A DNA stretch of 64,000 nt from contig CADDZV010000005.1 in the NCBI GenBank assembly GCA_902812875.1, positions 1-64,000 on the forward strand, read 5' to 3'. Source of the stretch: Clostridiales bacterium (GTDB taxonomy: Bacteria; Bacillota; Sulfobacillia; CADDZV01). A model generated the notes under the pieces. That model searched no databases. It worked only from the letters and a program-made list of their open reading frames with translations, and had not been told where the DNA came from. Positions 17,144 to 25,628 of this stretch are shown in pieces. Positions within the stretch are counted from its first letter, which is position 1. The number at the start of each line of letters is the position of its first letter. Both the position numbers and the translations under genes were made by a program.

Positions 17144-18912
17144 CGCTTGGCGGCAATCTCCGCCAGAACGCCGTCGGCAAACGTATCGAGTGCCGTCGCT
17201 CCCAAATCGCCGTGCTCGCGGTGACGCACGGACACGGTCCGGTTTTCCACCTCCCGGTCCCCCACCACCAGCATGTAAGGTATCTTCTGGAGTTGCGCCT
17301 CCCGGATCTTGAGGCCGATTTTATCGTCGCGGTCGTCGACCTCTGCCCGGATATCCTTGCCGCGCAGGTATGCCTGCACCTCGCGGGCATAGGGTACCGT
17401 GCGGCCCGTGATGGGCAGTACCATCACCTGTACCGGTGAAAGCCACACCGGGAAAGCACCGGCATGGTGCTCCAGCAGGGTCCCGAAAAACCGCTCCATG
17501 GAACCGAGGACGGTGCGGTGGATCATATACGGGCGGTGCAGCTGGCCGTCCTGCCCGGCATACGTCAGATCGAACCTCTCTGGCAGGTTGAAGTCGAGCT
17601 GGATGGTCGGCCCCTGCCAGCCCCGCCCGAGGGCGTCGATCAATTTGATGTCGATTTTCGGACCGTAAAACGCGGCCTCACCCTCCTCGGCCTTGTAGGG
17701 CAATTGTTTGTCTTCCAGTACACCCGCCAGGGTACTTTGGGCCCATTCCCAATCTTCTGCACTGCCCGCGTACTTCTGCGGGTTAGCCGGATCGCGCAGA
17801 GACAGGTAAAGCTCGTAACGGTCAAACCCGAAAGAACGCAACATGTAATCCGCCAAGTCGAGCACGCCGCCGATCTCGTCATGCAACTGGTCGCGCCGGC
17901 AGAAGATGTGGGCATCGTCCTGGGTGAAGCCGCGCACCCGCATGAGCCCGTGCAGTGCCCCGGAACGTTCATACCGGTATACCGTACCGAGCTCCCCCCA
18001 GCGGATGGGCAGGTCGCGGTAACTGCGCACTTTGGACCTGTACATGAGGATGTGGAACGGGCAGTTCATGGGTTTGATCAGATACTCGACGCCGTCGATG
18101 TCCAGGCCGGTATACATGTTCTCGCGGTACCAGTTCAGGTGCCCGCTCCGCTGCCACAGTTCTGCCCGGGCGATGTGCGGCGAGTACACGATGTCGTAGC
18201 CGCGACGGCGGTGTTCCGCCCGCCAGAAGTTCTCGATGATTTCACGCACCAGCGCACCCTTGGGATGCCAGAAGATCAGACCGGCGCCCGCCTCTTCCTG
18301 GATGCTGAAAAGGTCGAGTTCTTTTCCGAGCCGGCGATGGTCACGCCGGCGGGCCTCCTCGAGCCTCGCCATGTGGGCGTCGAGCTCTTCCTGCGCGGGG
18401 TAGGCGGTCCCGTATATGCGCTGGAGCATCCGGTTGTGCTCGTCGCCGCGCCAATAGGCACCGGCGAGGGAGGTAAGCTTAAAATGGTGTAACACACCGG
18501 TGCTTGGCACGTGGGGACCGGTGCACAGGTCGATAAACTCGCCCTGCTGATACGTTGAGATCACGGCATCTTTCGGCAGGTCGTGGATAAGCTCGACCTT
18601 GTACGGCTCGTTGCGAGACGTGAAAAGTTCGACGGCCTTTTCCCGCGGGAGCTCCGCCCGGACAATGGGCAGGTTTTCCTTGACGATGGCCCGCATCTCC
18701 GCCTCGATGCGCTCGAGGTCATCCGGTGTCAGCGGTGTTGGCAGATCGATGTCGTAGTAAAACCCGTCTTCGATCGCGGGACCGATCCCGAGTTTGGCGT
18801 CCGGGTACAGGCGTTTGATCGCCTGCGCCATCAGATGTGCCGTGCTGTGCCGGAGGATGTGCAAACCTTCCGGGCTTGAAAAGTCGATCATTGCGCCTTT
18901 GGATTCCTCCAC
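17140..18912 (-). CDS. thrS: Threonine--tRNA ligase lacking the TGS domain
   Basis: Charges tRNA-Thr. It is 590 residues against about 640 for typical ThrRS, because the N-terminal TGS domain is absent: the protein starts 'MEESKGAMIDFSSPEGL' and enters the editing domain at once with 'LRHSTAHLMAQAIKRL'. Editing residues ('HSTAH', 'DLCTGPHV'), catalytic motifs ('KPMNCPFH', 'VYRYERSGALHGLMRVRG', 'PYMIHRTVLGSMERF') with the zinc Cys/His ligands, and the anticodon-binding domain are intact. The GTG at 18912 is fixed by AAGGAGGGGG just upstream and by the T-box terminator before it, so a hidden upstream TGS domain in this transcript is excluded. Confidence 0.95.
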   Translation of the reverse strand: MEESKGAMIDFSSPEGLHILRHSTAHLMAQAIKRLYPDAKLGIGPAIEDGFYYDIDLPTPLTPDDLERIEAEMRAIVKENLPIVRAELPREKAVELFTSRNEPYKVELIHDLPKDAVISTYQQGEFIDLCTGPHVPSTGVLHHFKLTSLAGAYWRGDEHNRMLQRIYGTAYPAQEELDAHMARLEEARRRDHRRLGKELDLFSIQEEAGAGLIFWHPKGALVREIIENFWRAEHRRRGYDIVYSPHIARAELWQRSGHLNWYRENMYTGLDIDGVEYLIKPMNCPFHILMYRSKVRSYRDLPIRWGELGTVYRYERSGALHGLMRVRGFTQDDAHIFCRRDQLHDEIGGVLDLADYMLRSFGFDRYELYLSLRDPANPQKYAGSAEDWEWAQSTLAGVLEDKQLPYKAEEGEAAFYGPKIDIKLIDALGRGWQGPTIQLDFNLPERFDLTYAGQDGQLHRPYMIHRTVLGSMERFFGTLLEHHAGAFPVWLSPVQVMVLPITGRTVPYAREVQAYLRGKDIRAEVDDRDDKIGLKIREAQLQKIPYMLVVGDREVENRTVSVRHREHGDLGATALDTFADGVLAEIAAKR

Positions 18913-18940
18913 CGTAGCCCCCTCCTTGGCATGTCTAATA

Positions 18941-19225
18941 AAATAAAAAGCCGCCCGCACTGGGACGGCCTTTGTAGCCGCGGTTCCACCCCGCTTGACC
19001 GCCGCCCCTGTGGCGGGCAACGGCCCTCTTTGCTGTGCTGTAACGGGCACACCCGGGGAATCTTTAAAGCCGCGGGGTACCGGCCCCTTTGGCTTGTCCC
19101 GACCCCGGCTTGGAACGCGGTCCCCGGCCCTGGTGCTAGCAGGTGGCTTCCAGCAATTGCCACCATTCTCTGGTGCTGTCCTGGAGCCGGCATGTGTTCC
19201 GCATTGCCGTTCATCAAGCTCAAGT
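18941..19225 (-). promoter_or_regulatory. T-box leader of thrS
   Basis: The T-box core GGGGTGGAACCGCGGC is at 18992-18977. The terminator pairs GCCGTCCC with GGGCGGC (18970-18951) and is followed by TTTTTATTTT. Stem I contains CTGGAAG, as in the pheS leader, and the likely specifier is ACC (Thr) at 19121-19119. Confidence 0.92.
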
Positions 19226-19232
19226 CGGCGTC

Positions 19233-19262
19233 ATTATATGCCTGCCGGCTTTTTGGCGTCAA
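19233..19262 (-). promoter_or_regulatory. Promoter of the thrS T-box transcript
   Basis: On the minus strand TTGACG (19262-19257) and TATAAT (19238-19233) are 18 bases apart, a near-consensus sigma-A promoter. It is back to back with the tRNA-Val promoter. Confidence 0.75.
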
Positions 19263-19267
19263 CACAA

Positions 19268-19297
19268 TTGATCCGGAACCGATTTGTCTGCTATAAT
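19268..19297 (+). promoter_or_regulatory. Promoter of tRNA-Val
   Basis: TTGATC (19268-19273) and TATAAT (19292-19297) are 18 bases apart and end 21 bases before the tRNA. Only five bases separate it from the divergent thrS promoter. Confidence 0.7.
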
Positions 19298-19318
19298 GCG
19301 GGGTGCGAAGTTTGTCGC

Positions 19319-19390
19319 GGGCCGTTAGCTCAGAGGCAGAGCACATATTTGACGTGTATGGGGTCGCAGGTTCAAGTCCTGCACGGCCCA
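19319..19390 (+). tRNA. tRNA-Val (GAC)
   Basis: A full cloverleaf can be folded by eye. The acceptor GGGCCGT pairs with ACGGCCC, the D stem is GCTC/GAGC, the anticodon stem CATAT pairs with GTATG around the loop TTGACGT, and the T arm is GCAGG-TTCAAGT-CCTGC. The anticodon is GAC (valine). CCA is not encoded; the genome reads ACCG after the acceptor. A terminator follows. Confidence 0.95.
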
Positions 19391-19422
19391 CCGCTCAGGG
19401 GCAATTGCCATACGAACAAAAA

Positions 19423-19446
19423 GGACCTCTCGCGGAGGTCCTTTTT
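19423..19446 (+). terminator. Terminator after tRNA-Val
   Basis: GGACCTC (19423-19429) pairs with GAGGTCC (19435-19441) and is followed by TTTTT. Confidence 0.85.
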
Positions 19447-19541
19447 GATTTTCCAGGCGGCCCTCTGCCCACGTACAAATCAACGGGGAGATTCTGCACA
19501 CACGCTTCACACATGACGGGCAAGTTACACCAAATAAAAAT

Positions 19542-20660
19542 ATGAAAATAAACCTACCAGTGACTCAAATTGACCACGACTACCCCGACGACGAACGGCT
19601 GATCGCCGAGACAGACCTCAAAGGGATCATCGTGACGGCGAACCATCCTTCAGTGCCGTGTCAGGCTTTGACCAGAAAGAATTATTAGGGAAAAGCCACA
19701 ACATCGTGCGCCACTCAGACATGCCACTCGAAGCCTTCGCCGACCTCTGGCGGACCATTCAAGCTGGAGAGCGGTGGGTGGGAATCGTCAAAAACCGACG
19801 GAAAAACAGAGACCACTATTGGGTCAAAGCCTTCGTGTCGCCTGTCGTGGAGAACGGACGGGTAATTCGATATCGTTCAGTCCGGAAAAAACCTACTCGG
19901 AAGGAGATCGAAGAAGCCGAAAAGCTCTATCAGCGTATCAGGGCCGGAGAAAGCGATTTAGTGGACACTCTTAAAACCGTCCGGCGAAGCGCGGGACCAG
20001 TGGGGGTCAACGACTCTAGGCCGCTTGCTCGGTGGGGTGGCGGCTTGGCCGCTCATGTGGACGCTTTTTATCTCGGGCGCCGCGGTTGAGGGAGTAACCC
20101 CGGGGGTCCTTGTCGCGATGGCTACATTCGCTGTGCTCACCACCGTCCCCTTGGCATTCTTGATATACAGGTGGTTGATGAACCCGTTGCACGAGCTGCA
20201 ACGTACGGCTGCAGCCCTGGAATAGGGAGACCTTAGTGCGCGCCCGGGTGTTTACGGACGCTCGGAACTGGCTGTGACCGCACGCGAGTTAAGCCGCTTG
20301 TTCGACAACATCGAGCTAATTGTTTCGGAAATAGCTCAGCTTCTGAGTGGGATCGCCCGGGGGGAGTTCGGTCGACGCATCGGGTCGCCGCAGGCATGGA
20401 CGACCTTCAGGCCAGTGTTCTTGGTACAGATAGGCTGCTTGACGAGATAGCTTCTGTGTTACAGCAGCAAAGTGCTGCACTCGTGCAGTCAGGCGAACAA
20501 ATTGAGTGACTGTCGGCCATAGCACAGTCAAATGGAACCGCCACCGAGCAACTTTCCGCTTCCGCCCAAGGCTTGCTGGAGACGGCTGAGGCTATGCGTG
20601 CGGAGATTGCTCATTTCCAGCTCGAATCACCCGGTCGGGTGAGCGAAGCGATTTCTGATA
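19542..20660 (+). pseudogene. Decayed Aer-like aerotaxis receptor (PAS, membrane, HAMP, remnant signalling domain)
   Basis: Fragments in several frames read as one Aer-type chemoreceptor. Residues from 19542 give a PAS start, broken near 19645 where one base is missing. The next frame carries on with 'SGFDQKELLGKSHNIVRHS' and 'GIVKNRRKNRDHYWVK', the PAS signature of Aer. A further shift near 20025-20080 leads to two membrane-spanning segments and a HAMP-like stretch, with an in-frame TAG at 20224. A shift near 20400 and a TGA near 20507 follow. The large methyl-accepting hairpin is missing; only a last 'TATEQLSASAQGLLETA' helix remains. No ribosome binding site precedes the ATG. It cannot make a working receptor. 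Confidence 0.85.
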
Positions 20661-21574
20661 CTCCGGCCCCTTGACCGGACGCGACCGACGCGAATTGATC
20701 GATCACCGTCCGAAATGCCGCCACCACCCTGGGATCGAACTGAGCAGCCGACTGGGCAATGATGTATTCTTCGGCTTTCGCCAAAGGCCATGGCTCCTTG
20801 TACACCCGTCTCGTGGTCAGGGCATCATACAGTGGCGGCATGTTGCTGCACTCTTTGTCGCGCACCGGACAAGATTTGAGCCCCGATCACGGTGTGCAAT
20901 TTCATGACTTGGTACTCTTCGGGGCTAGGCCGGGCTGGTTTGAGAAGAATACCTTCCGGAATCGCAACCTTGCCAATGTCATGAATAACACTGGCTTTAA
21001 CCACCGCATCGGCAACCTCGGGGTCGTTGAGTTCACGGCACCCAAGCCGGCGCAAAGCGTTCACCAGAAGGAGTGTGAGGTTGCGCACCCTTTCCAGGTG
21101 GTCGTGTATGTCCGGCTGTTGGTATTCTGCCTGTTCCGCCAAGGCAAAAACTAACGCTTCCTCTAGAACCGTGATGTGTTCAAGCCTTCTGGCGAGCTCT
21201 CGCTGCTGTTCCTTCGCAGTAGTGATGTCTCGAGTAATCCCTATGTAGCCCTCCGTGCGTCCGTCCGGTCCAGTAAGGCGAGTAATGCGTAAAAAGGAAA
21301 CCCACTCGTGGCCGTCCGGCCGTTTGTTGATGACCTCGCCCAACCAGGTCCCTTTCGACGACAAACTGGACCACATGCTGGCATAGACTTCTGGCGGCGT
21401 TTTGCCTGATTTCATAATCCGCGGGGTCTGCCCAATCCACTTCTCCCTGGGTATGCCACTCAGCCGCTCGAAAGCAGGGTTCAAGTCGACGACCACCTGA
21501 TCCGGGTCCGTGATAACCATGCCATCAGTCGCATTCCAGAAAAGCTCTTCTAACGCTGAAACCCGCTCAAACAT
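20611..21574 (-). pseudogene. Decayed PAS/HD-GYP protein (cyclic-di-GMP phosphodiesterase remnant)
   Basis: The first frame, from ATG 21574 ('[19 protein letters not shown]'), encodes a PAS domain (about 8-125) and the start of an HD-GYP domain with '[17 protein letters not shown]'. It stops near 20825. A second frame continues from '[14 protein letters not shown]' to 20611, the usual C-terminal part. About 55 residues between, including the HHE and GYP motifs, are deleted, and the join is also out of frame. The start is two bases after the trmH-like stop at 21576, so it was probably cotranscribed with that gene. Its end runs into the remnant of the convergent Aer-like gene. Confidence 0.82.
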
Positions 21575-21575
21575 C

Positions 21576-22403
21576 CTATGTCCGCTCCCTTCCCACCCCA
21601 AGGTTCTGAAGCTGCCAGAACGCCTCGTAGAGTACCACCCCGGTGGCCACTGCCAGGTTCAGAGAATCGCTCCTTCCCACCATGGGAATGCTCACCATGA
21701 CATCGCAGAGAGCCTGCTCCTGCGCCGACAGCCCCTCGCGTTCGCTCCCCATGAAAATGACCACAGGCTCCCGGTAGGAAACGTTCCGGTAGTTCGTCGG
21801 TGCTGCCCCGGAGGTGCCCACGAACGTGTAGCCGTACCGGTTTTTCCACGCTGCCAGCTCTTCTACCGTCAGGCGCACAAGCCGTTGCGAAAATATGGCC
21901 CCCATACTGGCACGCACACAAGCCGGATCGTAGGGGTCGGTCGTAGGGCCTACCAGGATGACGCCCGCAAACCCGACCGCATCGCTCGTGCGAAGGACGG
22001 TCCCGAGGTTGCCCGGGTCCTGTACCCCTGAAAGCGCCACCCACCGGCGCCGGTTTGACCGCGCGGCCGCATCGGGAGTGTCCCAACGCTGCCTGATCAC
22101 GGCCGCCAGTCCCTGCGGCCCGTCCTTGTCGGAAATGCTTTGAAAAACCTCTTTGGTTACCTCCAGGACGGGAACACCCATGCGACGCTGGTCCTCACAC
22201 AAACTGCGGGCAAATCGACTTTCCAAAAGGTCGGGGGCGATGACCAGGGCCTCCACTGGTGCACGTACCTGCACCGCTTCCGTCACGATGCGGATGCCCT
22301 CCGCAAAGAAAAGGCCTGTCTTCTCCCGCTGCTTTCGCTGGCGGAGGCTGCGGATGCGCTTTATCGCCGGATTGGCCGGGCTCGAGATCGGCTCGGACTT
22401 CAC
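21576..22403 (-). CDS. TrmH/SpoU-family RNA methyltransferase (second paralogue)
   Basis: A SPOUT 2'-O-methyltransferase similar in layout to the protein at 14892-15722. An N-terminal substrate-binding domain ('[20 protein letters not shown]') is followed by '[15 protein letters not shown]', '[11 protein letters not shown]' and '[18 protein letters not shown]'. The 275 residues are normal. The start GTG at 22403 overlaps the alcohol dehydrogenase stop (GTGA), so the two are translationally coupled. The target nucleotide cannot be told from sequence alone. Confidence 0.9.
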   Translation of the reverse strand: MKSEPISSPANPAIKRIRSLRQRKQREKTGLFFAEGIRIVTEAVQVRAPVEALVIAPDLLESRFARSLCEDQRRMGVPVLEVTKEVFQSISDKDGPQGLAAVIRQRWDTPDAAARSNRRRWVALSGVQDPGNLGTVLRTSDAVGFAGVILVGPTTDPYDPACVRASMGAIFSQRLVRLTVEELAAWKNRYGYTFVGTSGAAPTNYRNVSYREPVVIFMGSEREGLSAQEQALCDVMVSIPMVGRSDSLNLAVATGVVLYEAFWQLQNLGVGRERT

Positions 22404-23500
22404 GGAAGTTTGACCACCGCACTGCCCTGGATTTCGCCTTTTTTCAAACGCCCAAGCACGTCCGGCAGTTTGCCCACGCTGTAAATCTCGACGTGCGGGT
22501 CAATGCCGGCTACGTCGGCCCAGTACATCCATTCCCAGGCGTCCTGTCGCGTGGCGTTGGCTACCGAGCGGAGCACCCGCTCGCCGTACAGCAACTCGTA
22601 GGGGAAGGCCGGAATACCATCGAGGTGAACCGCATTCACCGCCAGCGTCCCACCGGGAGCCAAGACGCGTAAGGCGGCGGGGATCACCGCCCCGGTGGGG
22701 GCAAATGTGACGGCCGCTTCGAGCAACACCGGCGGCTCCTCCCCCGTCGCCCCCGCCCAGCTGGCTCCCAGTGCCAGGGCCAGCCGCCGGTGCTCAGGAT
22801 TGCGCGTGAACACATAAACTGCCGTTTCCCAGTGACGTGCCACCTGCAGGGCCAAGTGTGCCGATGCCCCGAAGCCAAACAGGCCCAGCCTGATGGGGCG
22901 GTCCGGCGTCACCCCGGCCAACCGGAGTGAGCGGTAACCGATGATGCCAGCGCACAACAACGGAGCCGCATGCTCATCGTCGAAGCGCGCGGGTATGGGC
23001 ACGAGGAAGTCAACTGGCGCGACCATGTATTCGGCATACCCGCCATCGTGGAAGAAACCAGTAAATTGGGGGTTTTCGCACAGGTTTTCCCGGCCCGTCA
23101 GGCAGTATTGGCAGCGTCCGCAGCTCCGGTAAAGCCAGGGTACGCCTACTCGTACGCCCGGTTGCACTCGCAAGCCCCGCTCGTCGCCGCCCCCGGAGGC
23201 GGCAATCAGGCGACTGGCCAAGTCTTTTGACACCCCGGGCGGGACCGGAACGAACGCGCCCTTAGGTTCCGGCACCCCCAATTGCACCACGTGGCCGATC
23301 ACCTGGTGCCCCGGAATCACGCTTTCATGCGGCAGCGTAAGCTCGCCCTCCGTGATGTGAAGGTCCGTGTGGCACACTCCGCAGGCGCTTACTTTCAGCA
23401 ACGCCTCGCCCGGGCCCGGCGTGGGCACCGCCACGTCTTCCTGCCAATGAAGAACCGGCGCCACTTTCGCGTCCGAACGCTTTACCACCCATGCCCGCAT
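22400..23500 (-). CDS. Zinc-dependent alcohol dehydrogenase (GroES-like)
   Basis: A medium-chain dehydrogenase expected to interconvert an alcohol and aldehyde with NAD(P). The N-terminal zinc site is 'GVCHTDLH' plus 'PGHQVIG', and the structural zinc cysteines are 'CGRCQYCLTGRENLC'. The Rossmann domain has 'GLFGFGASAHLALQ', and the sequence resembles the AdhA/AdhP group. About 30 residues ('PKGAFVPVPPGVSKDLASRL' and after) are inserted between the 'GHVVQLG' strand and 'GVRVGVPWL', where relatives have a short loop. The ATG at 23500 is the homologue-like start; an in-frame codon exists at 23536. It is coupled to the downstream trmH-like gene. Confidence 0.9.
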   Translation of the reverse strand: MRAWVVKRSDAKVAPVLHWQEDVAVPTPGPGEALLKVSACGVCHTDLHITEGELTLPHESVIPGHQVIGHVVQLGVPEPKGAFVPVPPGVSKDLASRLIAASGGGDERGLRVQPGVRVGVPWLYRSCGRCQYCLTGRENLCENPQFTGFFHDGGYAEYMVAPVDFLVPIPARFDDEHAAPLLCAGIIGYRSLRLAGVTPDRPIRLGLFGFGASAHLALQVARHWETAVYVFTRNPEHRRLALALGASWAGATGEEPPVLLEAAVTFAPTGAVIPAALRVLAPGGTLAVNAVHLDGIPAFPYELLYGERVLRSVANATRQDAWEWMYWADVAGIDPHVEIYSVGKLPDVLGRLKKGEIQGSAVVKLP

Positions 23501-23763
23501 GGCTTTGTCCGACCGTACCGGTGGCTCCACCGCCACCCACCTCCGCTCGTCCAGCCGGTCTTTCTATCGACCGGCTTTTTCCCTGATCATACGTCAGGGC
23601 TGCTCCCCGCTCCTACCGGGAAGGTAACGAAGACTGGCCGGCGAATTTACATCCCGACTGCTGCCCAGGCAAAGCGTTGCCAACCTTTTGTGGCCAGTTA
23701 CGGCCACCATACCGACGCCGTTTGCCGGCAGCGGTCTTCGTTTTTGCACCGCGGATGCTGTGG
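23501..23763. other. Intergenic region with an unassigned terminator-like hairpin
   Basis: No gene can be supported here. AGCCGGTC (23554-23561) pairs with GACCGGCT (23570-23577) and is followed by five T on the plus strand, but no plus-strand gene lies upstream. On the minus strand the hairpin would sit in the 5' leader of the alcohol dehydrogenase, without a T run. Confidence 0.5.
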
Positions 23764-24759
23764 CTATAGATCTCTCACCGCAGGGAAATACGTCCGCCGG
23801 TTCTCCAGCACGAAGCCCGCCAAACGGTGGCCGAGGGCCACCGCTTCATCAACGGTGAAGCCGTGGCATAGGCCATAGAGAAAACCGGCATTTAAAAGAT
23901 CGCCGGCACCCGTGGTGTCTTCCACGCGGCGGGGATGCGTGGGGATGTGGCGCCTGCCCTGACGATCGACGACCAGTGCGCCACCGGCACCCATCTTAAC
24001 CACCACGGTCCCCCCGCATAACTCCCGCAAGGCTTCCGCCGCCGAATGCGGATCGCTGGTGCCGGTCAGGGCCTCTGCTTCCAGTTCGTTCGGCAAAAAG
24101 ATGTCGGTATCGGCCAGTACTGCCCGCCACCCGGCGACGGTTGCGGGCTGCCAGTTGTCCGTCGCCCAGCCTGTGTCGAGCGCGGTCCGCAGCCCCTGCA
24201 CGTGCATCTGGCGGAACAGTGCCCCCACGCTGGCCGGCGGGAGCCCTGGCAAAAGGCAGGCTCCTGTAAGAAGAAAACAGCCTGGCCCCGACGGCTTATG
24301 AACCCATGTGCTTGCCCAACGCTCATCCGCAGCTGCAAGCGCACCGAGATCGGTGACAAAGGCCCTTTCGCCTGATGGATGCACCAGCGCCAGTCCGACC
24401 GAAGTGGGAAGCTGGGGTACAAGGCTGATCCCGCTTGTATCCACGCCCGCCGCCCGCAAATGGTTCACCAATGCGCGTCCGTGCGTGTCTGTGCCCACTA
24501 CACTGAAGACAGTGATGGATAGGCCCGGCGAAGAGAGCACCAAACCGGTGGCAGCTGTACTCTCAAGATCTTCCAGCCTCAGTCCGGACGCGCTGGCCAG
24601 CCCAGCCAGTGCCAAGGCAGTGTTGCCAGCGGCACCGCCCGGCCGGAAGGTGCTTTTGGCAACGATGGCCTCGGTTCCCCACGCCGGCATCGAAGGGAGC
24701 GGGCCCATACTGATATCGAGGCCCAGGTTGCCAAGGAGGTAAATCCGGCCGCCGCTCAC
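23764..24759 (-). CDS. PfkB-family carbohydrate kinase
   Basis: A ribokinase-family sugar kinase, last gene of the ROK-SIS-ABC operon. The N-terminal 'RPGGAAGNTALALAG' and the C-terminal 'DTTGAGDLLNAGFLYG' with the catalytic Asp are clear. The protein is 331 residues. The start GTG at 24759 overlaps the permease stop (GTGA). By position it matches FrlD, the fructosamine kinase that follows two permeases in the B. subtilis frl operon, but the substrate cannot be read from the sequence. It presumably phosphorylates the imported compound before the SIS enzyme acts. Confidence 0.88.
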   Translation of the reverse strand: MSGGRIYLLGNLGLDISMGPLPSMPAWGTEAIVAKSTFRPGGAAGNTALALAGLASASGLRLEDLESTAATGLVLSSPGLSITVFSVVGTDTHGRALVNHLRAAGVDTSGISLVPQLPTSVGLALVHPSGERAFVTDLGALAAADERWASTWVHKPSGPGCFLLTGACLLPGLPPASVGALFRQMHVQGLRTALDTGWATDNWQPATVAGWRAVLADTDIFLPNELEAEALTGTSDPHSAAEALRELCGGTVVVKMGAGGALVVDRQGRRHIPTHPRRVEDTTGAGDLLNAGFLYGLCHGFTVDEAVALGHRLAGFVLENRRTYFPAVRDL

Positions 24760-25610
24760 CCTTTCACCGCCCCCGCCACCAGGCCCTGGATGATGTACCG
24801 CTGCAACAAAAGGGCGATTAGCACCGGCGGCAGGGCCGCCAACACCCCGCCCGCCGCGACCAGGCCGTAGTCGACCATGTGCTGCCCGCTGAATTCGGCG
24901 ATGGCCACCGGAATCGTCTTGGCGGCCAGGCTGGAGGTAAGGATCATGGCGTAGAAGAACTCGTCCCACGCCATCAACACGGCAAAGATCACTGTGGTCA
25001 CAAGCCCAGGTAACGACAAGGGCAGGGCGATGCGCCAGAAGGTGTCAAACCGGCTGCAACCATCCACGAAAGCGGCTTCTTCGATCTCAGTGGGAATGCT
25101 GAGAAAATAGCCACGCATGATCCAGATCACATAGGGAGCAATGAAAGAAGTGTAGACGAGCACAAGCCCAGAGACGGTGTCGCGCAAGTGCAGGCTGCCC
25201 AGGATAATGTAGAGGGCGACGATCAAGGCGATGGGAGGCAGCATGTATGTCGCCAGGAAGAAGAAGGTCGCCACGCGTCCCCACCTGACGCCGATCCTTG
25301 CGAGAGCGTAGGCCGCCGGCACCCCAACGGCGAGCGAAAGCACCGTCGCCCCAGCCGCCAACCGCAAACTGTTCCACAGTGCGATGCGGAAGGTGTATGC
25401 AGCAGAATTCATGTCAGTCGTAGTCAAAATAGTCAAATACCGCTGCAACGTGGCATGCTGCGGCCACCAGTGCAAAGGCCGCGACAGAAGGTCAGCATTG
25501 CTCGCGACGCTGGAGATAAATAGCCACACAAATGGTGCAAGCACAAACACGGCCGTCAGTAAGGCCCCGCCGTATAGGGCCACAAGCCTCAGTCCATTTC
25601 CCTTTTTCAT
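24756..25610 (-). CDS. ABC sugar transporter permease (MalG/UgpE type)
   Basis: An inner-membrane subunit of a carbohydrate importer of the CUT1 class. Six membrane segments can be seen, from 'LYGGALLTAVFVLAPFVWLF' near the start onward. The EAA loop that contacts the ATPase is 'EEAAFVDGCSRFDTFWRI'. AAGGTGAG lies six bases before the ATG at 25610. No ATP-binding gene is present, so it likely shares an MsmX-type ATPase encoded elsewhere. Confidence 0.93.
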   Translation of the reverse strand: MKKGNGLRLVALYGGALLTAVFVLAPFVWLFISSVASNADLLSRPLHWWPQHATLQRYLTILTTTDMNSAAYTFRIALWNSLRLAAGATVLSLAVGVPAAYALARIGVRWGRVATFFFLATYMLPPIALIVALYIILGSLHLRDTVSGLVLVYTSFIAPYVIWIMRGYFLSIPTEIEEAAFVDGCSRFDTFWRIALPLSLPGLVTTVIFAVLMAWDEFFYAMILTSSLAAKTIPVAIAEFSGQHMVDYGLVAAGGVLAALPPVLIALLLQRYIIQGLVAGAVKG

Positions 25611-25628
25611 GAAGTGCTCACCTTGCCA

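Noticed and set aside
19391-19541. A possible tRNA-associated attachment site for an integrated element
   Set aside because: No integrase, no repeat of the tRNA 3' end and no phage genes are seen nearby; the genes downstream are decayed signalling genes, not mobile ones.
23764-24759. Calling the PfkB protein fructosamine kinase FrlD outright
   Set aside because: Only operon order supports this; the PfkB family motifs do not fix the substrate.
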